Shown here: positions 45,137 through 53,397 of the stretch, piece by piece
Layout of the letters: each line of letters begins with the position of its first letter
Numbering within the stretch: the first letter of the stretch is position 1
From: Chryseobacterium soli
GTDB taxonomy: Bacteria > Bacteroidota > Bacteroidia > Flavobacteriales > Weeksellaceae
Length of the DNA: 64,000 bases
Reading direction: 5' to 3'
Assembly (NCBI RefSeq): GCF_000737705.1
Contig: NZ_JPRH01000003.1
Location: 248,001-312,000, forward strand
The notes under the pieces: generated by a model
The model's database searches: none
What the model saw: only the letters and a program-made list of their open reading frames with translations
Told to the model about the DNA's origin: nothing
Program-made: the position numbers and the translations under genes

Positions 45137-46416
45137 TATTTCTTTGGATACGTTGGGTTTTTGTTAATGTCGATATAAAAGATTCCATCAAAAAGGCTGC
45201 TCCATTGTTTTTTTTCATCCATTCCCTGATTGATGGTGGATACAAATCCTTTTTTGAGGAACGAAGTGGAAGGAATTTCTCTTAAGTTGATGAAAAAGTA
45301 AGGTGTTTTCGTGTCATGAAATACATTTTCCACAGCGAATTTGCCAGGCTTTTCAATGGTATTGCCATTGACTGGGTTTTGCCTTGCGTAAGAGGAAAAA
45401 TCGATCATATAAGAGGCTTTTCCATACTTGTTTTTTATATAAGTTCCCAATGGAAGATAATCCTTGCTGTATCGTTGGGCAAATGTATGAATATTAGCAC
45501 ACCAGATAATCACCTTTTGATCTTTGTATACCGAGTCGATCTGATGGATTACATTCTTGGCCATTAAAGAATCTCTGAACTGCATGCTGGGCATAGATCC
45601 CACTTTGAATTTCCAGGCTTTATAGTAATTATTCCGCATATCATTGAAATACCTTGCATAGATGGTATTTTCTTCATTCTTATTCAATCGTAAAACTGCA
45701 TTTTCAATATGTTTTATCTCCTCAAGAAACTGTTTTTTCTGCTTTTCATTCAGTCTTTTATTAACGTAATAGTCATAGATGAAATAATATAAGTTATCAA
45801 TATTTTTAGAAAAAAGAGGGTATTTCTTAAGATCAATTTTATTTCGGGATAAGAAATCTTTAATAAGCCCTGCACGCTTATCAAACAGAACTCCTCCCGA
45901 CATCTGAATGTCAAAACCTCCAACAGTAATAGGGTTTTTCATTGCTTTCGTACGCTGGAAATAACTGATCAGAGGTTTGGTTTCATAGTTGGCCCACCAG
46001 AAATCAAAAAGCCCAAGGCCGCCGATAGAATCAGCTGAAACCTTCATTTTGTGAGTATTCATTTCCTGATTCATCATCCAGGAATCATATTGGCCGGCTT
46101 CATAAAGCACTACGTTATATCCAAGATGTTCATGAAGATACCGGATCAGTCTGCTTTTGGCTTTAAAAGTCTGGCCGTCTCTGTGAGTGTTTTCTCCCAG
46201 CATCAATACCTTGTTTCCGGTAAGGATTGAATCAAAGATCTTTAAATCATTAAAATCTGTATCGTTGAACGAAATACTTTTAACAGGATGTTGATACCGT
46301 TTTACTTCTGAAAGCAACGGTTTTTTTACTGTTTCGGGAACTTCTTTGTAAACAATCCTATTGAGTATAAAAATGCCTGCAACAGAAGCCAGAAAAGCGT
46401 AAAATATTTTCTTCAT
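45136..46416 (-). CDS. Erythromycin-esterase-family protein, membrane-anchored
   Basis: 426 aa. N-terminal hydrophobic anchor (about 4-19: IFYAFLASVAGIFIL). The Ere catalytic core is in place: MLGENTHRD with Glu75 and His78, and LYEAGQYDSW with Glu106. The spacing of 28 between His78 and Glu106 equals that of EreC His46/Glu74. Later NIHTFAQRYS supplies the second His. True Ere enzymes hydrolyse the macrolide lactone, but most homologues act on unknown esters or amides, so resistance is only a possibility. First gene of a three-gene overlapping operon with an ABC exporter, which suggests hydrolysis plus export of one compound class. Confidence 0.87.
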   Translation of the reverse strand: MKKIFYAFLASVAGIFILNRIVYKEVPETVKKPLLSEVKRYQHPVKSISFNDTDFNDLKIFDSILTGNKVLMLGENTHRDGQTFKAKSRLIRYLHEHLGYNVVLYEAGQYDSWMMNQEMNTHKMKVSADSIGGLGLFDFWWANYETKPLISYFQRTKAMKNPITVGGFDIQMSGGVLFDKRAGLIKDFLSRNKIDLKKYPLFSKNIDNLYYFIYDYYVNKRLNEKQKKQFLEEIKHIENAVLRLNKNEENTIYARYFNDMRNNYYKAWKFKVGSMPSMQFRDSLMAKNVIHQIDSVYKDQKVIIWCANIHTFAQRYSKDYLPLGTYIKNKYGKASYMIDFSSYARQNPVNGNTIEKPGKFAVENVFHDTKTPYFFINLREIPSTSFLKKGFVSTINQGMDEKKQWSSLFDGIFYIDINKNPTYPKK

Positions 46417-46617
46417 TCATTAAAAAATTATACCGTTGCTAAATATATAAACATTCCTTTTTAAATTATGAGTTCCTATACAATATATTAAATTTTTATA
46501 TGGATTTTTAGTACTGATCCCGAAAATAATACCCTGGAAGGAAAAGTGACGAATTGACATTTCGTATTTTTAAAGTCTGAAAAATGGAAGTAGCAGCGTT
46601 CAATATCTCTTAATTCC

Positions 46618-46625
46618 TATCTTTG
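46618..46625 (+). promoter_or_regulatory. -7 box directly before the nuclease gene
   Basis: TATCTTTG fits TAnnTTTG and ends only 4 nt before the ATG at 46630. Transcription would begin at or near the start codon, suggesting a leaderless message. Confidence 0.5.
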
Positions 46626-46629
46626 CCGG

Positions 46630-47133
46630 ATGAAACGATTGATATTAATGTATGTGCTTTTTCCTGTGTTTATCTTATCGCAAACAAAAGGAAAAGTAAT
46701 AAAAATTTCAGATGGGGATACCATTACCATACTGTTAAGAGGGAAAGAACAAAAAAAACTCAGACTTGCCGAAGTGGATTGCCCTGAAAGAGGACAAGCT
46801 TTTGGGAAAAATGCCAGACAGTTTACCTCGGATAAAGTCTTCGGGAAAACCATTACTTTTATTGAAACAGATACAGACCGTTATGGACGCACCATTGCGA
46901 AAGTGTACTATGACAACGGGAAATACCTGTCAGAAGAGTTGATAAGAGCGGGAATGGGCTGGTGGTATTATTCTTTTTCTAAAAATGCCTCACTAGGGGA
47001 GTTGCAGGATAAAGCTCAATATAAAAAGATAGGTCTTTGGCAGGATATTCACGCGGTAGCTCCCTGGGAATACAGAAAAATGAAACGAGATCTTAATAAA
47101 AATAAAAAGGTTCTACAAGAGGAGAAGATTTAA
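46630..47133 (+). CDS. Secreted thermonuclease-family nuclease
   Basis: 167 aa. Signal peptide 1-18 (ending FILSQ). SNase fold with catalytic residues at family spacing: Arg45, Asp50, Glu53 in RLAEVDCPERG, and Arg87 in DRYGRTIA. Ca2+-dependent phosphodiesterase expected in periplasm or outside the cell. The start ATG fits the basic n-region MKRL; the later ATG (46651) would lack it. Its stop abuts, with no gap, the stop of the convergent XRE gene. Confidence 0.9.
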   Translation: MKRLILMYVLFPVFILSQTKGKVIKISDGDTITILLRGKEQKKLRLAEVDCPERGQAFGKNARQFTSDKVFGKTITFIETDTDRYGRTIAKVYYDNGKYLSEELIRAGMGWWYYSFSKNASLGELQDKAQYKKIGLWQDIHAVAPWEYRKMKRDLNKNKKVLQEEKI

Positions 47134-47343
47134 TTATTTGTCTTCAACATATTCTAAAATGTCTCCCGGTTGGCATTCCAAAACACTACAAATTATTTCT
47201 AAAGTGCTAAATCTTATTGCCTTTGCTTTACCTGTTTTCAATATTGAGAGGTTCGATAATGTCAAACCAACTTTGTCAGAAAGTTCATTAAGTGACATTT
47301 TTCGTTTAGCCATTACAACATCTAAATTTACTACAATTGCCAT
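47134..47343 (-). CDS. XRE-family HTH regulator
   Basis: 69 aa, a single Cro/C1 HTH: MAKRKMSLNELSDKVGLTLSNLSILKTGKAKAIRFSTL within VDVVMAKRKMSLNEL... of the YozG type (residues about 10-60). Starts 3 nt after the DUF2975 gene stop, so they form an operon. Such pairs (DUF2975 membrane protein plus small XRE protein) recur in many bacteria; the XRE protein probably represses or activates its own operon. Confidence 0.88.
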   Translation of the reverse strand: MAIVVNLDVVMAKRKMSLNELSDKVGLTLSNLSILKTGKAKAIRFSTLEIICSVLECQPGDILEYVEDK

Positions 47344-47346
47344 AGC

Positions 47347-47886
47347 TTAAAAAGTTAAATCGTTTTCGTTTTGAATCTCTATTCCTTTTTTAAAAATAGT
47401 CGCAATAATATAGATTACAGCTCCCATTAAAATAAATGCCTGACTGTCTGCCCAAAATTGGTTCAAGTTATCGGTAACAAAGCCATGATGCATTAAATTT
47501 TCAGCTAGCTGTCTGGCAACGTAGCTTAACAGTCCAATTGAAAGGGTATAATAGCTAATTTCTGAAATTCGTCTCGCAACAAATGTGTTGAACGGTTTTG
47601 ATAAATCCATTTTGTGCATTAATCTGATAACTATGTAAAATAGGCAGACTTTTAAAATTGAAATGGCTATAATAAAGCTGTAGATACCGAAAAAAGCTAA
47701 TCTACTGTCTTTATACATTTCAGTTAAGTCTAACTTTTGATAGAGATTTTGAATAAATTCAGGTTTATACAAACTGAAAAAGAAATTAACTATTAAACCT
47801 CCTGCTTCAACACACAAACCTACAAAAATGACCCAAGCCACAATATACAAGCCTTTAAATACGAAGTTATTTGTTTTTGACATCAT
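47347..47886 (-). CDS. DUF2975 membrane protein
   Basis: 179 aa with four hydrophobic helices (about 12-32, 65-88, 105-125, 145-165). Matches the DUF2975 layout: short cytoplasmic ends and MHKMDLSKPFNTFVARRISEIS-type loop between helices 2 and 3. Function unknown. First gene of a two-gene operon with the XRE regulator. Confidence 0.85.
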   Translation of the reverse strand: MMSKTNNFVFKGLYIVAWVIFVGLCVEAGGLIVNFFFSLYKPEFIQNLYQKLDLTEMYKDSRLAFFGIYSFIIAISILKVCLFYIVIRLMHKMDLSKPFNTFVARRISEISYYTLSIGLLSYVARQLAENLMHHGFVTDNLNQFWADSQAFILMGAVIYIIATIFKKGIEIQNENDLTF

Positions 47887-47909
47887 TGTTGAAATTAAAT
47901 ATGATGTGT

Positions 47910-47939
47910 CAAAAGTAATTAAATTTTATTGATAAACAA
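47910..47939 (-). promoter_or_regulatory. Promoter of the DUF2975-XRE operon
   Basis: Minus strand: TTG at 47939-47937, 19-nt spacer, TACTTTTG at 47917-47910; start at 47886. Confidence 0.78.
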
Positions 47940-48370
47940 TAAAAATAAGTTTTTATTCAAAAAATATTTACCGAATATAGAAGGTGCTTCGCAATATTGG
48001 ACATTTAATGAAATAGCTAAGGGCCTACTCCAGCAGATCATGTTAGGGCGATGAATCAGGGATAAAATAGAGGGGTGGCTAGAAATTCTTTTATAAGTGC
48101 TATGAGAAATATGGTGTATTGAGATAAGAAGAAAGGGGGAAGACAGATCTGGTAGAAAGGTTCTGTGCAATGTGCATTTTCATCTTAAGAGACTTTGATA
48201 TTCAGACCAGGCATGATAATGGCCTAAATGGTAGAAGCAAAAAGGATGATTGCAGTTCGGTATTTATCCTGGAAAACTGGAATCTGATGAAACAGTGTTT
48301 TGAACTAAAGAAATGAATATAAAAAGGTATATCTGTTTGACTAACAACTAACAGTAGATTAATAAATAAA

Positions 48371-48411
48371 AAAACCGACATCAAATTGTTGAGAATTTTG
48401 ATGTCGGTTTT
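48371..48411. terminator. Terminator of the second tRNA array
   Basis: AAAACCGACATCAAA (48371-48385) / TTTGATGTCGGTTTT (48397-48411), 15-bp stem. Directly after the tRNA-Arg 3' end on the minus strand; followed there by a T-rich tract. The rest of the gap 47940-48370 has an open plus frame of about 60 codons (48129-48316) without a proper start and resembling nothing I know. Confidence 0.9.
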
Positions 48412-48412
48412 G

Positions 48413-48486
48413 TGAGCGCGTCAGGATTCGAACCTGAGACCGTCTGCTTAGAAGGCAGATGCTCTATCCAGCTGAGCTACGCACCC
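48413..48486 (-). tRNA. tRNA-Arg (UCU), copy 2
   Basis: 74 nt, identical to copy 1 at 42365-42438; anticodon TCT. Last gene of the Ser-Pro-Arg array. Confidence 0.96.
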
Positions 48487-48520
48487 ATTGTATAATTTTT
48501 ACGAAAATTATCAAAAAAAG

Positions 48521-48595
48521 TCGGGGCGGCAGGATTCGAACCTGCGACCTCCTGGTCCCAAACCAGGCGCGATGACCGGACTACGCTACGCCCCG
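48521..48595 (-). tRNA. tRNA-Pro (UGG), copy 2
   Basis: 75 nt, same as copy 1 at 42472-42546; anticodon TGG. The spacer to tRNA-Arg also matches that of the first array with few differences. Confidence 0.96.
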
Positions 48596-48611
48596 AAGTA
48601 TAATAAAAAAG

Positions 48612-48696
48612 CGGAGGGTAAGGGATTCGAACCCTTGCGACACTTTCGCGTCGACAGTTTAGCAAACTGCTCCATTAACCACTCTGGCAACCCTCC
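48612..48696 (-). tRNA. tRNA-Ser (GCU)
   Basis: 85 nt class II tRNA. Acceptor GGAGGGT / ACCCTCC, discriminator G, anticodon loop TTGCTAA with GCT, long variable arm CGACGCGAAAGTGTCG, T-arm AGGGTTCGAATCCCT. First gene of the second array; absent from the first. Confidence 0.95.
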
Positions 48697-48740
48697 TTTA
48701 CGTTTATTTTTTAATGATCGTTGTTCCGTTATTGCGAGTG

Positions 48741-48771
48741 CAAATATAGAACAGATTTCTTTATTTACCAA
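48741..48771 (-). promoter_or_regulatory. Promoter of the second tRNA array
   Basis: Minus strand: TTG at 48771-48769, 20-nt spacer, TATATTTG at 48748-48741, then CACTCGC; tRNA-Ser begins about 45 nt downstream. The box and following bases resemble those of the first array. Confidence 0.8.
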
Positions 48772-48794
48772 ATAAAATTCAAGAAAAATTTGTG

Positions 48795-48802
48795 TATTTT
48801 TG
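48795..48802 (+). promoter_or_regulatory. -7 box of the amidase gene
   Basis: TATTTTTG fits TAnnTTTG; start codon at 48832. Confidence 0.6.
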
Positions 48803-48831
48803 AGCTAATAAATGATTAAAAAAGTAAACCA

Positions 48832-49857
48832 ATGCGTAAAACATTATATATCATCGGATTAAGCGTTTTTGTTTTTTCATGTACTTCGCAACAAAATGTA
48901 AAAAAAAATACTTACAAACCGAAAAACCCCGTGGCACAGCCTAAACCCGCGGTAAAACCACAAACTCCGGAAACTCCAAAACCGCAAATTACCAACGATC
49001 ATGGAGTGGAATTTTTTACAACAAATATTGCCGATGCAACCAAAAATGATAACACCGCAAGTTACGGTTCCATCGTTTCGGCAAAACCGATTGGATATAA
49101 GGTGGTAAAAACTTATTTTCCTGCCATCGCGCAAAATTTCAGACAGAAATATTTAATACTTCATTATACCGCACTTCCGGATGACAAATCCATTACTGTA
49201 CTTACCCAGCAATCCGTAAGTGCCCATTACCTGGTGAATAATACCGGAGATAACGAGATCTATCAGCTTGTGGACGAAAACAAACGTTCATACCATGCAG
49301 GAGTAAGCTCATGGAGAAGTGATAAAAACCTTAATGATACCTCTATTGGAATCGAAATTGTCAATACAGGGTACGCCTCAGATTCTACAGGTAAAAAAAT
49401 ATTTGCCCCTTTTAGTGACGATCAGGTGAAAAAAGTAGCAGCTTTGGCTAAAGATATTATTATCAGATATCAGATTCCGGCAACCAACGTTCTTGCGCAT
49501 TCAGATATTGCTCCTACAAGAAAGCAGGATCCGGGACCAATGTTCCCTTGGAAAAAACTCTATGACCAGTATCAGATAGGAATGTGGTATGATGAAACCT
49601 CAAAACAGAATTTCTTCAATACAGCACAAAGTGATTTTGCAGTGAGGTATAGCGATGCATCATTCATCTTTTTAATCCAGACTGCTTTCCAGAAATTCGG
49701 ATACGGACTGGAACTCAGTGGAAAATGGGATGATACGACAAAGAAAACAATAGAAGCCTTCCAGTATCATTTCCGTCCTCAGAATTATGATGGAATAATG
49801 GATGCTGAAACATGGGCAATCCTTCAGTCTTTAAATCAAAAATATCCAACGAAATAA
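48832..49857 (+). CDS. N-acetylmuramoyl-L-alanine amidase, lipoprotein
   Basis: 341 aa. Lipobox FSC (Cys17) then a Lys/Pro-rich linker (about 25-55). Amidase_2 domain (about 95-240): zinc His in LHYTALPDD, SAHYLVN, NKRSYHAGVSSWR, SIGIEIVNTG, zinc motif HSDIAPTRKQDPGP. A C-terminal peptidoglycan-binding region (about 275-338: FQKFGYGLELSGKWDDTTKK, AFQYHFRP). AmiD-like layout: an envelope amidase cutting the bond between muramic acid and stem peptide in recycling or remodelling. Confidence 0.94.
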   Translation: MRKTLYIIGLSVFVFSCTSQQNVKKNTYKPKNPVAQPKPAVKPQTPETPKPQITNDHGVEFFTTNIADATKNDNTASYGSIVSAKPIGYKVVKTYFPAIAQNFRQKYLILHYTALPDDKSITVLTQQSVSAHYLVNNTGDNEIYQLVDENKRSYHAGVSSWRSDKNLNDTSIGIEIVNTGYASDSTGKKIFAPFSDDQVKKVAALAKDIIIRYQIPATNVLAHSDIAPTRKQDPGPMFPWKKLYDQYQIGMWYDETSKQNFFNTAQSDFAVRYSDASFIFLIQTAFQKFGYGLELSGKWDDTTKKTIEAFQYHFRPQNYDGIMDAETWAILQSLNQKYPTK

Positions 49858-49864
49858 TCAATAT

Positions 49865-49889
49865 AAAACGCATCGTTTAGATGCGTTTT
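49865..49889 (+). terminator. Terminator after the amidase gene
   Basis: AAAACGCATC / GATGCGTTTT, 5-nt loop, T-run. Confidence 0.92.
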
Positions 49890-49928
49890 TGCTATCTTTA
49901 GACGATAAAAAAAGTTAAAATATCTGTA

Positions 49929-51329
49929 ATGGAAAATTTCAGAAAAGAGAGCGACTTACTGGGAGAACTGAACGTTCCCATTGACGCTTATTACGGGGTT
50001 CAGACGCAAAGAGCGATTGATAATTTTAAAATTTCAGGACAGCTTTTGTCTTCATATCCGTACTTTATCAAAGGGCTTGCCTTTGTAAAAAAAGCAGCGG
50101 CCAAAACCAATTATGAATTAGGATTGCTTGACGAAAGTCTGTATTTTACAATAGCCGCAGCATGTGACGATATTATTGCAGGAAAGTTTCACGAGCAGTT
50201 CCCTGTTGATATGATTCAGGGTGGGGCCGGAACTTCAATCAATATGAATGCGAATGAAGTGATCGCCAACATCGTTTTAGAAAAACTGGGAAAAAATAAA
50301 GGTGAATATGAATTCTGCTCACCCAATGATCATATTAACCTTTCCCAATCAACGAATGATGCCTATCCTACTGCCATAAAAATGGGACTTCTTCAGATGA
50401 ATGAAGGACTGGCAGATAGACTTCAGAAAATTGTATCCGCTTTCCGAGCAAAAGGAGAAGAGTTTCAGGATGTGATAAAAATGGGACGTACGCAGCTTCA
50501 GGATGCCGTTCCTATGACGTTGGGACAGGAATTTGAAGCCTATGCTGCCAATCTGGAAGAAGATATTTCTAAATTGAATAATAACGCCGATCTTTTTGTA
50601 GAAGTCAATATGGGAGCTACAGCGATCGGAACAGGATTAAATGCTCCTGTTGGCTACGCAGATCTTTGTGCGAAGAATTTGGCTCGTATCACAGGTTTTC
50701 CGATTGTTTCCGCTCCGAATTTAGTGGAAGCAACACCGGATACAGGTTCGTATGTCATTTATTCCTCAGCAATGAAGCGCCTTGCCGTAAAGCTGTCTAA
50801 AATATGCAATGACCTTAGACTCCTTTCATCAGGACCAAGAGCCGGACTTTTCGAAATAAATCTTCCGCCAATGCAGCCCGGATCATCGATTATGCCCGGA
50901 AAAGTAAATCCTGTTATTCCCGAAGTGGTTAACCAGGTATGCTTTAAGGTGATTGGAAATGACCTTACCGTAACTTTTGCCGCAGAAGCCGGACAGTTAC
51001 AGCTTAACGTAATGGAACCGGTGCTTTCCCATGCGATCATGGAAAACATCAATTTCCTGTCTAATGCGTTGGATACCCTGCGTGAAAAATGTATCGTTGG
51101 AATCACGGCCAATAAAGAGGTTTGCCTGAACATGGTAAAGCACAGCATCGGTATTGTAACAGCACTTAATCCATATATCGGATATAAACAGTCTACACAG
51201 ATTGCAAAAGAAGCTTTAGAATCAGGGAACAGCGTGTATAATCTGGTACTGCAGAAAGGTATTCTTTCTCAGGAGAAGCTGGACGAAATCCTGGATCCTA
51301 AAAATATGCTGAAGCCGCATAACAAATAA
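49929..51329 (+). CDS. aspA: Aspartate ammonia-lyase
   Basis: 466 aa, usual length. Fumarase/aspartase superfamily: MGRTQLQDAVPMTLGQEF, the signature GSSIMPGKVNP (about 318-328) holding the catalytic Ser loop, and SPNDHINLSQSTNDAYPTA in the first conserved region. The opening residues (ESDLLGELNVPIDAYYGVQT) and the C-terminal tail fit AspA rather than FumC. Converts aspartate to fumarate and ammonia, feeding amino-acid carbon into the TCA cycle; suits an organism that lives on peptides (compare the DPP11-like enzyme). Confidence 0.93.
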   Translation: MENFRKESDLLGELNVPIDAYYGVQTQRAIDNFKISGQLLSSYPYFIKGLAFVKKAAAKTNYELGLLDESLYFTIAAACDDIIAGKFHEQFPVDMIQGGAGTSINMNANEVIANIVLEKLGKNKGEYEFCSPNDHINLSQSTNDAYPTAIKMGLLQMNEGLADRLQKIVSAFRAKGEEFQDVIKMGRTQLQDAVPMTLGQEFEAYAANLEEDISKLNNNADLFVEVNMGATAIGTGLNAPVGYADLCAKNLARITGFPIVSAPNLVEATPDTGSYVIYSSAMKRLAVKLSKICNDLRLLSSGPRAGLFEINLPPMQPGSSIMPGKVNPVIPEVVNQVCFKVIGNDLTVTFAAEAGQLQLNVMEPVLSHAIMENINFLSNALDTLREKCIVGITANKEVCLNMVKHSIGIVTALNPYIGYKQSTQIAKEALESGNSVYNLVLQKGILSQEKLDEILDPKNMLKPHNK

Positions 51330-51339
51330 TATTAATGAT

Positions 51340-51385
51340 AATTGATAAATAATGATTGATCTTTCAAACCCATTATTTATCAATT
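51340..51385 (+). terminator. Probable terminator after aspA
   Basis: AATTGATAAATAATG (51340-51354) / CATTATTTATCAATT (51371-51385), 15-bp perfect but AT-rich stem, 16-nt loop; the following T-tract is weak (ATTTC). Confidence 0.55.
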
Positions 51386-51410
51386 ATTTCTCATACTTAT
51401 CCATTCAATC

Positions 51411-52265
51411 GTGAGGTTTTTAATAATAATCCCTGCTCATAACGAAGAAGATCACCTTTCCTTTACCCTGGATTCCTTGCAGCAGCAAAACTGTAAAGAC
51501 TTTAAAGTGGTGGTGGTAAATGATGGTTCCACAGACAGGACAGCAGAAGTAATCCGGAAATATATGGACCATGATCCGCGTTTTGAAACGGTTAATCTTC
51601 AAAAGTCAGCTCATCAGCCGGGATCAAAAGTCGTTAATGCTTTCAAAAATGGTCTGCAAACACAAAATATTGATGATTTTGATGTAATCTGTAAGTTTGA
51701 TGCCGATATTATTCTTCCCGAAAACTATCTTAAAACCATTGAAAAAGCTTTTCAGGATAACCCTGAGTATGGATTGGTTGGTGGTCTTTTATATGTAGAA
51801 AAAGAAGGGAATTGGGGGTACGAAGGAAATTCAAATAAACATCACGTGAGAGGCCCTATGAAAGCCTACCGGAAAGAATGTTTCATTCAGATGGGTGGTT
51901 TGAGGGAAACACTGGGTTGGGACAATATTGATTCGATACTGCTTGAAAATTTAGGCTGGAAAGAAATCGTTCTGCCAGGACTTCAGGTCAAGCTGATCAA
52001 AGTGAAAGGATCGGATTATACGGTCAGAGAATCAGAGTATTACGGAAGGTATTTTTACTTTTTAGGATTAAACAGACTCTTAGCGTATATCGCCTCCTCA
52101 AAAGAAGCCATGAAAAGCAAATCGGTCTCTTTTTTCTTTCAGATCGTCAAATCATACGAAGCCTGCCGTACCAAAAAACTGGAGTTGAAAATCTCCAAAG
52201 AAGAACAAAAAACAATTAATAATCAACGTTGGAAAGCGTTGAAAAAGAAATGGTTGCGAATGTAA
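51411..52265 (+). CDS. Family 2 glycosyltransferase
   Basis: 284 aa starting at GTG. GT-A fold: IIIPAHNEEDHLSFTLDSL, VVVNDGSTDRTAEVI, DxD-type KFDADIILP, GLVGGLLYVEKEGNW. Transfers a sugar from a nucleotide donor, probably in surface polysaccharide synthesis given the flippase and FkbM genes nearby. No membrane helices, so it works at the inner face of the membrane. Specificity unknown. Confidence 0.9.
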   Translation: MRFLIIIPAHNEEDHLSFTLDSLQQQNCKDFKVVVVNDGSTDRTAEVIRKYMDHDPRFETVNLQKSAHQPGSKVVNAFKNGLQTQNIDDFDVICKFDADIILPENYLKTIEKAFQDNPEYGLVGGLLYVEKEGNWGYEGNSNKHHVRGPMKAYRKECFIQMGGLRETLGWDNIDSILLENLGWKEIVLPGLQVKLIKVKGSDYTVRESEYYGRYFYFLGLNRLLAYIASSKEAMKSKSVSFFFQIVKSYEACRTKKLELKISKEEQKTINNQRWKALKKKWLRM

Positions 52266-52295
52266 TCTATTCGTGAATATATCCATTCAATAGAA

Positions 52296-52336
52296 ACGGG
52301 TTTAACCCATTTTACTAAATTGGATTTTAAAATCCA
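52296..52336. repeat. Two adjacent palindromes
   Basis: GGGTTTAACCC (about 52299-52309) followed by the 16-bp palindrome TGGATTTTAAAATCCA at 52321-52336, in the gap between two glycosyltransferase genes. Could be a weak terminator or a REP-like unit. Confidence 0.5.
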
Positions 52337-52350
52337 TTTAACATGTAAAC

Positions 52351-53397
52351 GTGAAGAAAATAGCCTACATAGAAATAGACACCCATGCAGAAATTGCACA
52401 GGCTTTCATGGAAATCACCCGTGGATCGAGGGAATTTGACGTGGATTACTATTTTTCCAAAAAGATCAGAGATCAAATCAGTGAATCGGGAGAAACGTTT
52501 TTCTTATCAGACAGCTCTATGATTACGGATCAGTTAAAGTTGAAAAAATATGATCTCGTAATCATTGGAACCCTTCACCGCTATTTCAATACATTCATGG
52601 CGGTTGCCGGAAAATATAATACGGCAGTGATTGTTCACAATATCAATTTTACAAAAGCCTCAAAACTGGATTTACTGAAAAGCATTTTCAAAGGAGATGT
52701 AATCTACAGACTGAAATTATGGTGGAAAGAAGGCTTATTGTATTCCCCAAAGACTTATCGGAAAGCAAAAAATATTTTAGTGCTGGACAAGCAATTGTCT
52801 TCAAAACTGTATAAATTTCTTCCGCTTTTTTATACCAAAAATTTTAAGGAAACTCAAAACGAAAATATCACCATCGTAATTCCGGGCGGAGTTTCACAAA
52901 AAAGACGGGATTATCACCGCATTTTTGAAATCATTCGAAATATACAATCATCCGGCAAATTTAGCTTTGTATTTCTTGGGAAAGCCATGGATGGGGAATT
53001 AAAGCAACTTAAAAAACTCTCTGAGAATCTTTCAGAAGGTGTTTCCATTACGTATTTCACAGAGCGGGTGTCATCAGCTGATTTTGAAGAATGGATGCAG
53101 AAAGCAGATGTGTTGTGGTGTCCTATCCAGCCGGAAACCGAGTTTTTCAGCAGAAAAGAAAAATATGGAAGTACCAAAATGACCGGAAACCTGGGCGATG
53201 CCATCCAATATGGAAAATTTGCGATTTTTCCCGCGGACTATTCTTCGCAATTAGCGTTTATTGTTCCGGAGCAGGAAAATGTGATGGAACAGTTTAAAAC
53301 CCTTACAACCCATCATTTCGATTTTCAGGAAAACTATAACAGAGACAAAGTACAGCAAGAAATTGAGAAAGTAATAAGCGGCTTGATTTCTATTTAA
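52351..53397 (+). CDS. Probable glycosyltransferase (GT-B-like)
   Basis: 348 aa starting at GTG. N-terminal half begins KKIAYIEIDTHAEIAQAFME; the C-terminal half has IVIPGGVSQKRRDYHRIFEI, FVFLGKAMDGELKQLKKL, ADVLWCPIQPETEF and KMTGNLGDAIQYGKFAIFP. This resembles the GT-B donor-binding domain (a Rossmann half with a G-rich turn and an acidic loop), but it does not match a named family I can state. Follows the GT2 gene in the same direction; its end overlaps by 8 nt the end of the convergent flippase gene. Surface-glycan role inferred from context. Confidence 0.7.
   Translation: MKKIAYIEIDTHAEIAQAFMEITRGSREFDVDYYFSKKIRDQISESGETFFLSDSSMITDQLKLKKYDLVIIGTLHRYFNTFMAVAGKYNTAVIVHNINFTKASKLDLLKSIFKGDVIYRLKLWWKEGLLYSPKTYRKAKNILVLDKQLSSKLYKFLPLFYTKNFKETQNENITIVIPGGVSQKRRDYHRIFEIIRNIQSSGKFSFVFLGKAMDGELKQLKKLSENLSEGVSITYFTERVSSADFEEWMQKADVLWCPIQPETEFFSRKEKYGSTKMTGNLGDAIQYGKFAIFPADYSSQLAFIVPEQENVMEQFKTLTTHHFDFQENYNRDKVQQEIEKVISGLISI

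Noticed and set aside
48477..48665. Minus-strand open frame overlapping the same tRNAs
   Set aside because: Also read from tRNA sequence; the SNPAAP-like string is typical of translated tRNA-Pro.
48488..48775. Open frame of 95 codons on the plus strand
   Set aside because: It lies across the tRNA-Pro and tRNA-Ser genes and their T-arms, so its protein-like look is a shadow of tRNA sequence.
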